Part shown: piece by piece, positions 8,943 to 17,700 of the stretch
How positions within the stretch are numbered: position 1 is the stretch's first letter
Layout of the letters: every line of letters begins with the position of its first letter
NCBI GenBank assembly: GCA_035656635.1
Contig: DASRSD010000037.1
Location: forward strand, 1 to 38,761
From: Pirellulales bacterium
Lineage (GTDB): Bacteria; Planctomycetota; Planctomycetia; Pirellulales; JADZDJ01
DNA length: 38,761 bases
Direction: 5' to 3'
The notes under the pieces: model-generated
Database searches by the model: none
Told to the model about the DNA's origin: nothing
The model's input: the letters and a program-made list of their open reading frames with translations, nothing else
Position numbers and translations under genes: made by a program

Positions 8943-10430
8943 TCAGTGGGCTGCGAACCAACGCCACTTAGGATGGTGGATGTATGCCAGCGATTCTTGC
9001 ACGTCGAGCCCCTGTTTCGCTTGGGTTTTGAATTGGTTACGGCGGGAATTGAGGATTTGCAACTCCGCAGCCGGGGGTTTATAGCGATTACGATATGGAT
9101 ATTGTTGCCCCACCAATAACGCCAAAAAACCTTCGATGCCGAATTGGCTGCCGGTGTTGCTGAGATGATAGCGGTTAAACCCGGTCGGGCCGTTCTCTTC
9201 GTAAAAGTCCAACAGCGCATCCAGGTGAGAGTCATCGGCATCTTCCCGGCAGTGTTCCCAATAGGGCGTGTTCAGCCGTGTATTGGCGATAAAGTGTATC
9301 GTCAAGAAATCTCGCAGCTCATCCCACGTCGCAGCCCACTTGGTGTTGAACAGGTCCTGAACGGTCGGGGTGATGCCGACGAAGTTGACGAGTTCAACAA
9401 ATGTCTCGCATTGCCAACAAACAACCATCAGAGCGCTTGATTCCAACGGCTCGACAAAGCCGCAAGCGTTGCCGATGGCCATGACATTGTCGACCCATCC
9501 ACGCCGATAGCGACCCGTGCGAAACTTAACGATGCGGTCGCGAACTTGCACTTTGGGATTTTTGCGCTGAAATTCCGCGCGGGCCTCGTCGTCAGAAATC
9601 GCGGAGGAAGAATATACATAACCACGATTGATTTCGCCGACGTGCTCGATCTGCCAGCACCATCCGGCATCCATGGTTTCGGCGGTGGTATAAGGCAAGA
9701 TCGTTTCATTGGTGCGCGGCCAACTGCCGACCAGGGCGCGGTCATTGAACAACGATGCGCTATAGCTGATGAACGGCTCCTCCAAACTGCGGCCTAAAAG
9801 CTCGCTGCGGAAACCGCTGGCATCGATGAAAAAGTCGGCCGCCAATTTCTGGCCGTCCTGTAAAACCACTGCGGAAATTCCTGTTGGGCCACGCTCGATG
9901 CCTTCCACCACGCTGTCGAGAATTTTAATCTCTCGTTCACGCGCAAAAATTTCCAGCGCCGCCACGAGCTTGGGATTGTCAAGATGAAACGCATGCCAAC
10001 TCGGAATAATCGGACCGCCTTCGTTGGGCTGACGGTCGAAGGCTTTTTTCTCAGCCATCAGCGAACTTTGTAAATTCATGTAGCTAAAATCATCGTCGCA
10101 ATAATATCCGTTGGGCCGCTGCAACTCGGGAAAGCGAACGTCGAGCTGTGGCTCGAACGAGTACTCAAACGACGGCCGCGATCCCCACAAAAAATGAATG
10201 CCCATTTTCCACGTGGGCTCGACCATAGAATAAAATCGTCGCTGATCGATGCCCAAGTAGTGAAATAAGTGGAAGGGTGTATTGGGTGTGGTGCTCTCGC
10301 CGACGCCAATCACTCCTATTTCTGGACTGCGCACCAATTGCACGGAGACCTGAGGCATGAATTGCTTCACGGTCATCGCTGCAATCAGGCCCGCGCTGCC
10401 ACCGCCTAAAACAAATAAACTATCGAACAT
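8943..10430 (-). CDS. Flavin-dependent tryptophan-halogenase-like protein
   Basis: This 495-residue protein is of the tryptophan halogenase family (FAD-dependent, reduced flavin supplied by a partner reductase). The dinucleotide-binding GGGSAG is at residues 9-14. The lysine in PTWKMGIHF (K75) sits where PrnA has its catalytic K79. The GWxWxI motif is present as GWCWQIEH (about 256), with Glu in place of the usual Pro. The conserved Glu of EPLES (near 327) is present. I chose ATG 10430 because the glycine-rich motif then begins at the usual distance. The upstream GTG 10481 adds a stretch not expected for the family, though neither start has a clear ribosome-binding site. The substrate is unknown; homologues also occur in polysaccharide-utilisation loci, so halogenation of free tryptophan should not be assumed. 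Confidence 0.88.
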   Translation of the reverse strand: MFDSLFVLGGGSAGLIAAMTVKQFMPQVSVQLVRSPEIGVIGVGESTTPNTPFHLFHYLGIDQRRFYSMVEPTWKMGIHFLWGSRPSFEYSFEPQLDVRFPELQRPNGYYCDDDFSYMNLQSSLMAEKKAFDRQPNEGGPIIPSWHAFHLDNPKLVAALEIFAREREIKILDSVVEGIERGPTGISAVVLQDGQKLAADFFIDASGFRSELLGRSLEEPFISYSASLFNDRALVGSWPRTNETILPYTTAETMDAGWCWQIEHVGEINRGYVYSSSAISDDEARAEFQRKNPKVQVRDRIVKFRTGRYRRGWVDNVMAIGNACGFVEPLESSALMVVCWQCETFVELVNFVGITPTVQDLFNTKWAATWDELRDFLTIHFIANTRLNTPYWEHCREDADDSHLDALLDFYEENGPTGFNRYHLSNTGSQFGIEGFLALLVGQQYPYRNRYKPPAAELQILNSRRNQFKTQAKQGLDVQESLAYIHHPKWRWFAAH

Positions 10431-10481
10431 AAGAATAATTCCATAGCAAGAAGTGCGTCGCGCAGTGGGCTGGTGTGCCAC

Positions 10482-11036
10482 ATTGCCATTGGTCGGTCGT
10501 CATTTGTCATTGGTCTTGTGGATAGGACCGCGCGCTAACGATGGGAAACAAATGACAAGTGACGAGGAACGATCGAGCCAGCGCGGCACAATTATTGTAA
10601 TGCATTGCGTCATCCTTTAACAATAAAAGTCATGCTTCTATGGCGCGGCCAAGATTTGCCATGGGCGGCGGTGTTAAGTTTCTTGTCGAGCCACAGTCCG
10701 TCTCGGTCTGGGACAGTAGATCGCGGGCAGTGGTTGCGATAGTTATTCGCGCGTACCATCAAAACAATCGGGATGCTTAACTCTACTCAACGGTTGCTTG
10801 CAAAACTTGACAAGCGGTTGGGACCGTTGCAACATGACACCATATCAAGGATTTTTGCCAACTGTCGAGATTCTCCCGGGAAGATGGCTGAACCAAACTG
10901 CCGTTAGCTGCGGCTGGCCAATCGTAGGCCTGCAATCCAACACGCACGACCAATGAGGCGATTCAGACAGTCATTGAGCTAACCACCCGCGTCCGGCTCA
11001 TCAACAACGCGAATTCTGCGACTCAGGAGAACATCG
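10482..11036. other. Divergent intergenic region, halogenase/GH51
   Basis: This 555-bp region must hold promoters for both the halogenase-like gene (-) and the Tat-GH51 gene (+). The only clear structure is the inverted repeat at 10498-10564. No ATCCAT-type operator pair like modules A-C was found on either strand. Confidence 0.5.
10498..10564. repeat. 17-bp imperfect inverted repeat
   Basis: The left arm is CGTCATTTGTCATTGGT (10498-10514). The right arm is ACAAATGACAAGTGACG (10548-10564). 15 of 17 positions pair, across a 33-bp spacer. The arms are built from the ATTGGTCATTTGTCATT type of motif that turns up as dispersed intergenic repeats in many genomes. It lies about 70 bp upstream of the halogenase-like gene. 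Confidence 0.6.
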
Positions 11037-12677
11037 ATGCACGTAACCGACCGACGCAGTTTCCTCAAGCACACGGTTTCGTCCGGAGCAGCGATTGCCG
11101 CTAGCTCCTGGCTGGCAGGTATTGCAAGCGCCCAATCACGCGGACCCGCAAAAGCAGTCATTGATCAAAGCCGAATCCGTTCCGATCTTGACCGACACAT
11201 TTTTGGTTCATTCTTGGAGCATTTGGGACGTTCGATTTATACCGGTGTCTACGACCCAAACTCGAAGTTTGCGGACGAGCACGGCTTCCGCAAAGATGTG
11301 ATTGCCGAAGTCAAGGAACTTGGCGTGCCCATCATTCGTTACCCGGGTGGAAATTTTGTCTCGGGTTATCATTGGCTTGACGGCGTGGGCCCGAAGAACA
11401 AACGGCCCACAGTGTTGGAACGTGCGTGGAATTCCTTGGAAACTAATCAATTTGGCACGAATGAATTTATCGAGTGGTGCCATTTAGTGGGCAGCGAACC
11501 ACTGCTCGGTTTTAACTTGGGCACCGGCACGGTCGAGATGGCTGTGGCTTATGTCGAATATTGCAATGTTCAAGAAGGCACCCGGTGGAGCGATCTGCGA
11601 CGCGAGCACGGCTACAAACAGCCACACAATGTTCGGTATTGGTGCATGGGCAACGAGATGGATGGTCCGTGGCAAATGGGGCACATAACAGCCCGCGAAT
11701 ACGGTCAAAAGGCGTGCGATGCTGCCCGGCAAATTCGCGTAGTCGATTCAACCACCAAGCTAATCGCTTGCGGCTCCAGCAACACCATTCTGCCGACTTA
11801 TTTGACGTGGGATCGTGAAGTGCTGGAGGAATGTTACGATCAGGTGGATGGAATTTCACTGCACAATTATTACGGCAATACGCCCGAGTTGACTGGCAAT
11901 GACTCCATGCGCTTCCTGGCGATGAATTTGGATATGGAGCGGCAAATCCACGAAATCGAGGCGGTATGCGATTACGTGCAAGGCGTGCTGCGCTCGCCGA
12001 AGCGGTTATGGCTATCGTTCGACGAGTGGAATGTGTGGTATCGTGAACGAGAAGGAGACGCATTAAACGGGCATGGCAAATTCGCTCCGCACTTGCTCGA
12101 AGAAAAATACAACTTAGAAGACGCGCTGCTCGTGGGCGGCTTCCTGAACACGCTGCTGCGCAACTCGGACCGAGTCCGTGTGGCTTGCCTGGCCCAAATC
12201 ATGAACGTGATCGCGCCGCTGGTGACCAACAATGATGGCGTGCTGCGCCAAACGATTTATTATCCATTCGCATGGGCGCTACAATATGCACGTGGTCGCG
12301 TGATCGATTTGCAAATCGACTGCGAAACGTATCCCATCCGAGCGAAAGGGCTGCGCCCCGATTTTGCCCACAACGATCAAGTGCCGTATTTGGATATTGT
12401 CGCCACGATCGATGCGCCGAATAACCAAGCGAGCGTGTTTATGTTGAACCGCGACCTACAAATGCCGCGCGAATTGACGTTGCAATGGCGGGATCCCAAT
12501 CCCAAGAAAGTTGTGGCATGCCAAACATTGACCGGGTCCGATTTGAAAGCCATCAATACATTCCAGAATCCCAAGAATGTTGTTCCGCAAACACTTGATG
12601 TTCCGCAGGCGAGCTCAAGCATGACGCTGAAGCTGCCCGCGGCTTCATACACCGTCGCGCAGTTTGATGTTTCTTGA
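11037..12677 (+). CDS. GH51 alpha-L-arabinofuranosidase, Tat-exported
   Basis: This 546-residue enzyme releases terminal alpha-L-arabinofuranose from arabinan or arabinoxylan side chains. A twin-arginine signal (DRRSFLK, residues 5-11, hydrophobic stretch, SA/QS near 32) sends it out folded. The GH51 (beta/alpha)8 barrel shows the acid/base E207 in GNEMDG and the nucleophile E330 in FDEWNVWY. RYPGGNF (101-107) and the C-terminal beta-sandwich (about 440-546) fit the family, and the length is normal. ATG 11037 follows AGGAGA (11025-11030) by 6 nt. The gene converges on the AraC-type regulator, 68 bp between stop codons. Its signal route differs from that of the second GH51 enzyme of this window. 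Confidence 0.94.
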   Translation: MHVTDRRSFLKHTVSSGAAIAASSWLAGIASAQSRGPAKAVIDQSRIRSDLDRHIFGSFLEHLGRSIYTGVYDPNSKFADEHGFRKDVIAEVKELGVPIIRYPGGNFVSGYHWLDGVGPKNKRPTVLERAWNSLETNQFGTNEFIEWCHLVGSEPLLGFNLGTGTVEMAVAYVEYCNVQEGTRWSDLRREHGYKQPHNVRYWCMGNEMDGPWQMGHITAREYGQKACDAARQIRVVDSTTKLIACGSSNTILPTYLTWDREVLEECYDQVDGISLHNYYGNTPELTGNDSMRFLAMNLDMERQIHEIEAVCDYVQGVLRSPKRLWLSFDEWNVWYREREGDALNGHGKFAPHLLEEKYNLEDALLVGGFLNTLLRNSDRVRVACLAQIMNVIAPLVTNNDGVLRQTIYYPFAWALQYARGRVIDLQIDCETYPIRAKGLRPDFAHNDQVPYLDIVATIDAPNNQASVFMLNRDLQMPRELTLQWRDPNPKKVVACQTLTGSDLKAINTFQNPKNVVPQTLDVPQASSSMTLKLPAASYTVAQFDVS

Positions 12678-12691
12678 TGCAGCGAAAAAAC

Positions 12692-12716
12692 GCACTTTGT
12701 GCCGCACGAAGTACGC
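12692..12716 (-). terminator. Rho-independent terminator of the AraC-type gene
   Basis: An 11-bp stem (CGCACTTTGTG/CACGAAGTACG, one mismatch and one wobble) has a 3-base loop. On the minus strand it is followed at once by six T (plus-strand A-tract 12686-12691). It starts 29 nt after the araC-type stop. There is no T-tract in the plus direction. Confidence 0.75.
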
Positions 12717-12745
12717 CCAAATCCGTATTTCGGTGGCGGCCAGAA

Positions 12746-13681
12746 TTACGAACGATTATTCCGTGTTTGCGGAACCATGTGTCGATGAAACTCGGTCGGC
12801 GAGACTCCGAAAACTCGCTTAAAAACCCGCGAAAAATGAAACGGATCGATAAATCCAAGTCGATAGGCAACTTCCTGCACTTTGGCCTGAGTATCACTGA
12901 GCAGATTCGCGGCGTGCTTCATCTTCTGTCGCAATAAGTACTGATGCGGAGATTGCTTGCCATACCGTTTGAACAGCCGACAGATATACGGCACGGTTAA
13001 TTGTGACCGGCCGGCAACCTCTTTTATATTTTTCAAATATTGACATTCCAAATCAATCAAATCGCGCAATTGCTGGAACGTTGCCAACGATTTCAAATTA
13101 TCAACTTTATATCCCAATGATTGCTCTGCGATTTTGTACACCAAAGTCGGCACCAGAGAATTGCAAAGTGCCTCGCTATGTCGGGTGCCGCTTATGCCGT
13201 AGCAGATCATCTGATCAAAAAGGTCGCGGATTTCATGGACATCGGCAACATGCTTCAATCCCGAGGGAATAAATCCAATTATGCTCAACAATTGCTTCGC
13301 CTGCCGGCCCACAAAGGTGACGTGATACTTGAGCATTAACTCCGTCCGCGAAGATTGAATCGTGATTGCAGAATTTGGACCAAAGCCAAAAACGGTCCCC
13401 GGCGTAAGATCGTACTGTTTTCCGCGCAGACTCAGCATCCCTTTCCCCTCGGCAACAAACTCAATACTGAAGTAAGGAAAAATTTTACGGTGATAGTGGT
13501 AGTCTCCGCTGAGACGCTCCGATCCACCCACCACAATCTTGATGGGCATGCGGGTACTGGGGTTCAGGTCGAAATGGAAACGCCGAGCTGCCAAAACTTG
13601 CCGGGAGACAAACGCCGGTAGCTCAATTGACTCGAGCCGATTCGATTGTGCGACGTCTATAAGCGTTTGACGAATATCCAC
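12746..13681 (-). CDS. AraC-family transcriptional regulator
   Basis: This regulator of about 311 residues has an N-terminal cupin-like ligand or dimerisation domain (about 45-140). The C-terminal AraC-type double helix-turn-helix occupies roughly the last 100 residues. Its first helix pair lies around IKEVAGRSQLTVPYICRLFK and its second around VQEVAYRLGFIDPFHFSRVFK, followed by the usual FGVSPTEFHR end. I prefer GTG 13681 because GGGGAG stands 7 nt before it; GTG 13696 is also in frame but has no ribosome-binding site, and a stop directly precedes it. The operator module B starts about 140 bp upstream, and a third ATCCAT half-site lies between (13790-13806), which suggests self-regulation. 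The sugar sensed is unknown; arabinose or an arabino-oligosaccharide is inferred from the neighbours. Confidence 0.92.
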   Translation of the reverse strand: MDIRQTLIDVAQSNRLESIELPAFVSRQVLAARRFHFDLNPSTRMPIKIVVGGSERLSGDYHYHRKIFPYFSIEFVAEGKGMLSLRGKQYDLTPGTVFGFGPNSAITIQSSRTELMLKYHVTFVGRQAKQLLSIIGFIPSGLKHVADVHEIRDLFDQMICYGISGTRHSEALCNSLVPTLVYKIAEQSLGYKVDNLKSLATFQQLRDLIDLECQYLKNIKEVAGRSQLTVPYICRLFKRYGKQSPHQYLLRQKMKHAANLLSDTQAKVQEVAYRLGFIDPFHFSRVFKRVFGVSPTEFHRHMVPQTRNNRS

Positions 13682-13688
13682 AGGTAAA

Positions 13689-13694
13689 CTCCCC
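13689..13694 (-). promoter_or_regulatory. Ribosome-binding site deciding the AraC-type start
   Basis: GGGGAG on the minus strand, 7 nt before GTG 13681. It lies inside the coding sequence if GTG 13696 is used. Confidence 0.55.
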
Positions 13695-13789
13695 ACTCAT
13701 TGCCAATCGTTTGGCACAACAAATACCTAGAACCACTATGTTGGCGAACGCAGATTCCCTCTCCTCCTGACTGCCATCCAAAGTCGCCC

Positions 13790-13806
13790 ACAATGCAAAT
13801 ATCCAT
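13790..13806 (+). promoter_or_regulatory. Possible extra AraC half-site
   Basis: This 17-mer ends in ATCCAT and matches the module B half-site at about 11 of 17 positions, in the same orientation. The same-core positions are 30 bp apart (13801 and 13831) rather than 21. It sits between the AraC-type gene and module B, where an autoregulatory site would be expected. Confidence 0.35.
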
Positions 13807-13819
13807 TGTATATGGCGGC

Positions 13820-13904
13820 AGGTTAAAATTATCCATGAACAGGGAAAAAAAATCCATTCTCAACGTGGTTTTTCGTCAATATGCTGGTTGGTAATTGCCA
13901 GCAT
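13820..13904 (+). promoter_or_regulatory. Operator/promoter module, copy B (AraC-type direct repeat)
   Basis: Reading rightwards, two 17-bp half-sites AGGTTAAAATTATCCAT (13820-13836) and AGGGAAAAAAAATCCAT (13841-13857) start 21 bp apart. Twenty bases after the 40-mer (13820-13859) comes TATG (13880-13883), overlapping a possible -10 box CAATAT (13877-13882). Then comes the palindrome ATGCTGG...CCAGCAT (13881-13904). The 40-mer matches copy C at 36 of 40 positions. The direction is away from the AraC-type gene and towards the 2906-residue protein whose start is about 830 bp away. Confidence 0.78.
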
Positions 13905-14735
13905 CCATGAGGGACCAGGAAATCGCGCTTGGCATTCAGAGGCCATTGCCGGCGTTCAATGCACACCCGGGGGGGTCGCGTCAGCGACAACTTGGTGATT
14001 TTCTGTTTCCCAAATGGGTGGATTTCAACCCAAAGTGATTTTGATTGAACGTGGAATACAAGAGAACATCCGATTCGATCTTCGATGAGCTCGCATACCG
14101 CATGTATTTGCAGCACGTTTAAAACGACAACCCAAAGTCATTTAGAATAATTAGCCCTAGGATGAGCGGGATTTAGTACGAGTGAGACCGAGTCCGACCG
14201 GACCATCTTGCCCCTCGGTCCGGCGGGCTCGGCTTTGGTTGATTAATTAACACGGCAGCAGCAATGACTTACAGATAAACCATATGCTCAATAATCGTAT
14301 CTTACGGGTGAGAGTTTTTGCCAATAAGATGTGAGGAGAGAGTTGTTCCGGTTGGAATCAATCTGGCATGATTTTCATTGGGCTGAATAGTCTTTTTTGG
14401 TTTCTGCGATTGGAGAGAGCATTGCGGAGTTGCACATTAAGTTGAATGAGCACCGATCGTGTGTATTGCCGGTTGGTGACCTCTTTTTTCTTGGTTCAAC
14501 AGCTTGCTTTCCATTGTGTTTAGGCTAGCCGGGGGAGACGTGGGCGCAGTGGTGTATGGGGGATTCTCTGCCAAGAATGTTTCGCTTCGACAGCGTTGTT
14601 TGTCATAAAAAAGATATTCCGATCGTGATTTGCGTTGACCAACAAGCTCGCGGCCGATTGATCGTTTAATTCACATCTTATGATTCCAACCACACGTTAC
14701 AGCTCATCACAAGCTTTATCCTGAGGAGCATTACG
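13905..14735. other. Long leader region before the giant repeat protein
   Basis: About 830 bp lie between module B and the giant gene. The region holds a strong GC-rich hairpin (14188-14232), a small hairpin gtcgc/gcgac (13975-13988) and the giant gene's ribosome-binding site. No recognisable gene was found. A separate promoter nearer the gene is possible but I cannot point to one. Confidence 0.5.
14188..14232 (+). terminator. GC-rich hairpin, possible terminator or attenuator
   Basis: A 15-bp stem (CCGAGTCCG, bulged A, CCGGACC paired with GGTCCGG, CGG, G.T, CTCGG) has a 12-base loop and is followed by CTTTGGTTGATT. The T-tract is short, so it could be a leader structure instead of a terminator. 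It lies about 300 bp downstream of module B and 500 bp before the next gene. Confidence 0.45.
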
Positions 14736-17700
14736 ATGTCACGCAATCGACGGCAAGCAAAGCGGCGGATAGCCTCGGCGAAACTTTGCCATCGGCAAGC
14801 CTGGTTTCGCCGGTATCTACGCGCACTTTCGGGCGGAGTCACCGCTGCCACGATTGGGGCCGGTAGCTTGCTAGGTCAGCCTGCTCAGGCGGCTACGGAT
14901 ACTTGGATTGGAAATACCGCCGGCGCCAATTGGGCGACGCCTGCAAATTGGTCCACCAATCCGTCGCTTCCTCAGACCGGTGATTCGTTGGTCTTTGGTT
15001 TAGCAGGCACGGCAGGCACCGTGCTCAACGACAATCTAACAACCAGCGCTACATACACGTTTGGGACCATTACGTTCAATAACAATGCACCGACCTATAC
15101 GATTGACGCCGCAGCCGGCACTCGCGGTTTTACCTTTAATGTCGGCAGCATCACAAACACCAGCACCAATGTTCAGAATTTCGATGACAACATCACCGTC
15201 AACACCAGCGCCACGTTGACGATGACATCCGGCGGCGGCAATCTTACCTTGGGCGGCAACATCTCCGGGCCTGGCAGTCTCATCACGTCTGGCGCCGGAA
15301 CTTTGACTTTGAGCGGAAACAATTCATTTGCAAACGGAGTTACCCTGGCCAGCGGAGACGCATTGGATATCGACAGCGCAACCGCCATCGGTACGGGTAC
15401 GCTCACGTTTGCGGGCTCTGCGACTCTCGACAACACTTCGGCCGATGCCATCACGCTGTCGAACAACAACGCCGTGAACATTAATGGCGATCTTAACTTC
15501 GTCGGCACGGAAAACCTGAATTTTGGCACCGGTACCGTGACGCTGGGCGGTGGTTCCGGACAGCGAATATTTACCATCAACGGTAGCTCCACGCTGACTA
15601 CGGGTGTCATCAATTCCGTTGTCGGATCGGGCAGCGGCATTATTAAGGCGGGAACCGGCACGTGGACGATCGCGCCCATCGCGGGCAATCTGCCGGCGCA
15701 AACTTCAACGGTGGAAGGTACGCTCACCGTCAGCGCGGGACGGGTTAACATCGGTCAGGACGATGCATTTTTCGGCGGATTGGAAGGTTCGGGCATCGTG
15801 GCAAATGGCAGCAATACTACGCGCTGGTTGACCGTTGGGTCCGACAACGCTAACACAACGTTTTCCGGTTCCTTGATCGACGGCGGCAGCGGGCACTTGG
15901 GGCTCCGCAAACGCGGCACCGGAACACTGACGTTGACGGGCACTAACACGCTCAGCGACCAAATTACCGTCGAAGGTGGCACGCTGGACATTGCTGCAAC
16001 CGGCTCGATTACTCCGGTTTCACCAGGCGCCAATTTGGTGGTTGGCGACAGCGCCACGCCCGCCATTATCCGGCTCGACGGTGGTACGCTGCAGGTGCAG
16101 ACTATTGCACTGGGCACAGGCGCTGGCGTCAACGGAAATAACACCGATAACCGTTCTGGTGCTTTCTACCAAACAGGCGGCACGCTGCAGCTTCTTAACG
16201 AAGCCAGCATCAACAACTTCCGCATCGGCGACGGGGCCAACGGCACGGCCACGGGCAACGGCGGTTATGGTTATTACGGCCTGTCGGGCGGCACGGTCAA
16301 TTTGGCCGAATTCGCGGTGGGCGGCGGCAATAATAGCGGATCGGGAAACATCGGCGTCATGGATATGACCGGCGGCACCCTGAACGATCAGGGTTGGGTT
16401 ACCATCGCTCGCGGCGCCAACGCCACCGGCATCCTGAACATCATTGGCTCCAGCCCAGGCAATCCAAATAATCCGGTAATTAACCTGTCGCAAGGCGGCG
16501 GCGGACAGATTCTATATAGCACGTTCGGTGACAGCCGTTTTTATGCGGTTACCACCATCAGCAACGGTACGATGCAATGTCCGGTAGGTGCAAGTGTTCC
16601 GCTGAACTTGTCAAATACAACCAATGGCAATGGGCTTGCGCTGGGAGCCATGAATCTGAACTCGGGCGGATTGTTGCGCGTCGGAAGCGTTTCGGCCGCC
16701 AATAATATCACTCCTAGCGGCGGCGCCACGTACTTGAATTTCAACGGCGGTACGCTGCAATCTTCCGTAACAAACACCAGTTTTCTTGCCGGCACCGCGG
16801 CGAATAACATCACGGGCATTGTCGTCTATGGCGGCGGCGGGACGATCGACAATAACAGCTTCAATATCGTAATCGGCCATCCTATGGTCGCTCCCGATTC
16901 CGGGGGCGCCACGACGGGAATCACGAATATTGCTGTCGATAGTGCGGGTTCAGGATACATTGGCGCCCCGGCTGTCGTACTTTCTGGCGCGGGGGCAACC
17001 GATGCCACGGCCATGGCCGTGATGGTGGACGATGGATCGGGCAATGGCACGTATAAAATCGACCACATCGTGATGACCAGCCCGGGCATTGGCAATGGAA
17101 CTCAACCAACGGTTACCCTGGTTGGTGGCGGAACAGCCACACCTGGAAGCGTCGGACAAAATCTTACCGATTTCACCTTTGCCTCCAACGTCGGAACCGG
17201 CGGCGGAATGACTTACAAAGGCTCCGGCGTCACCACGCTAGATGGCGTCAATACTTACACCGGGAACACGACGATTGCCGGCGGAACTTTGTCGCTTTTC
17301 ACTGGCGGCAGTTTGACGAGCAATGTGAATATTAATGGCGCCGGCGCCAAGTTTGTTACGAACACCGCTGTCACTTCGACTGTGACGGTTACCAATGGCA
17401 CATTGGATGGAATTGGAACATTGACCAATGTTGTGGTGCCCATTGGCGGCGGCACTGTCTCCAATGGCGGCACGGCAGTAAGTTCCGGCGGATCGCCCAC
17501 CGGCACAATCGCCAGCAGCGCCACGGGAATCAACATTGGTACTCTGACGTACAACGGTACAGGTACTTGGGCTCCCGTCACCTCCGACGCAAATGCCTCG
17601 GCCGGAACGCCTTCGTTAACCGTGGGCACATTAACACTCAATGGCGGAGTAGGCTCGGTCGCCGTCAGTCCCATCAATATCGCAGGCACGTTTACTAATA

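Noticed and set aside
13907-14038. 43-residue open frame starting just after module B, possible leader peptide (contains NAHPGGSRQRQLGDF)
   Set aside because: It has no ribosome-binding site and no equivalent after modules A and C. The HPGG resemblance to DUF1559 C-termini is too short to support a relic gene.
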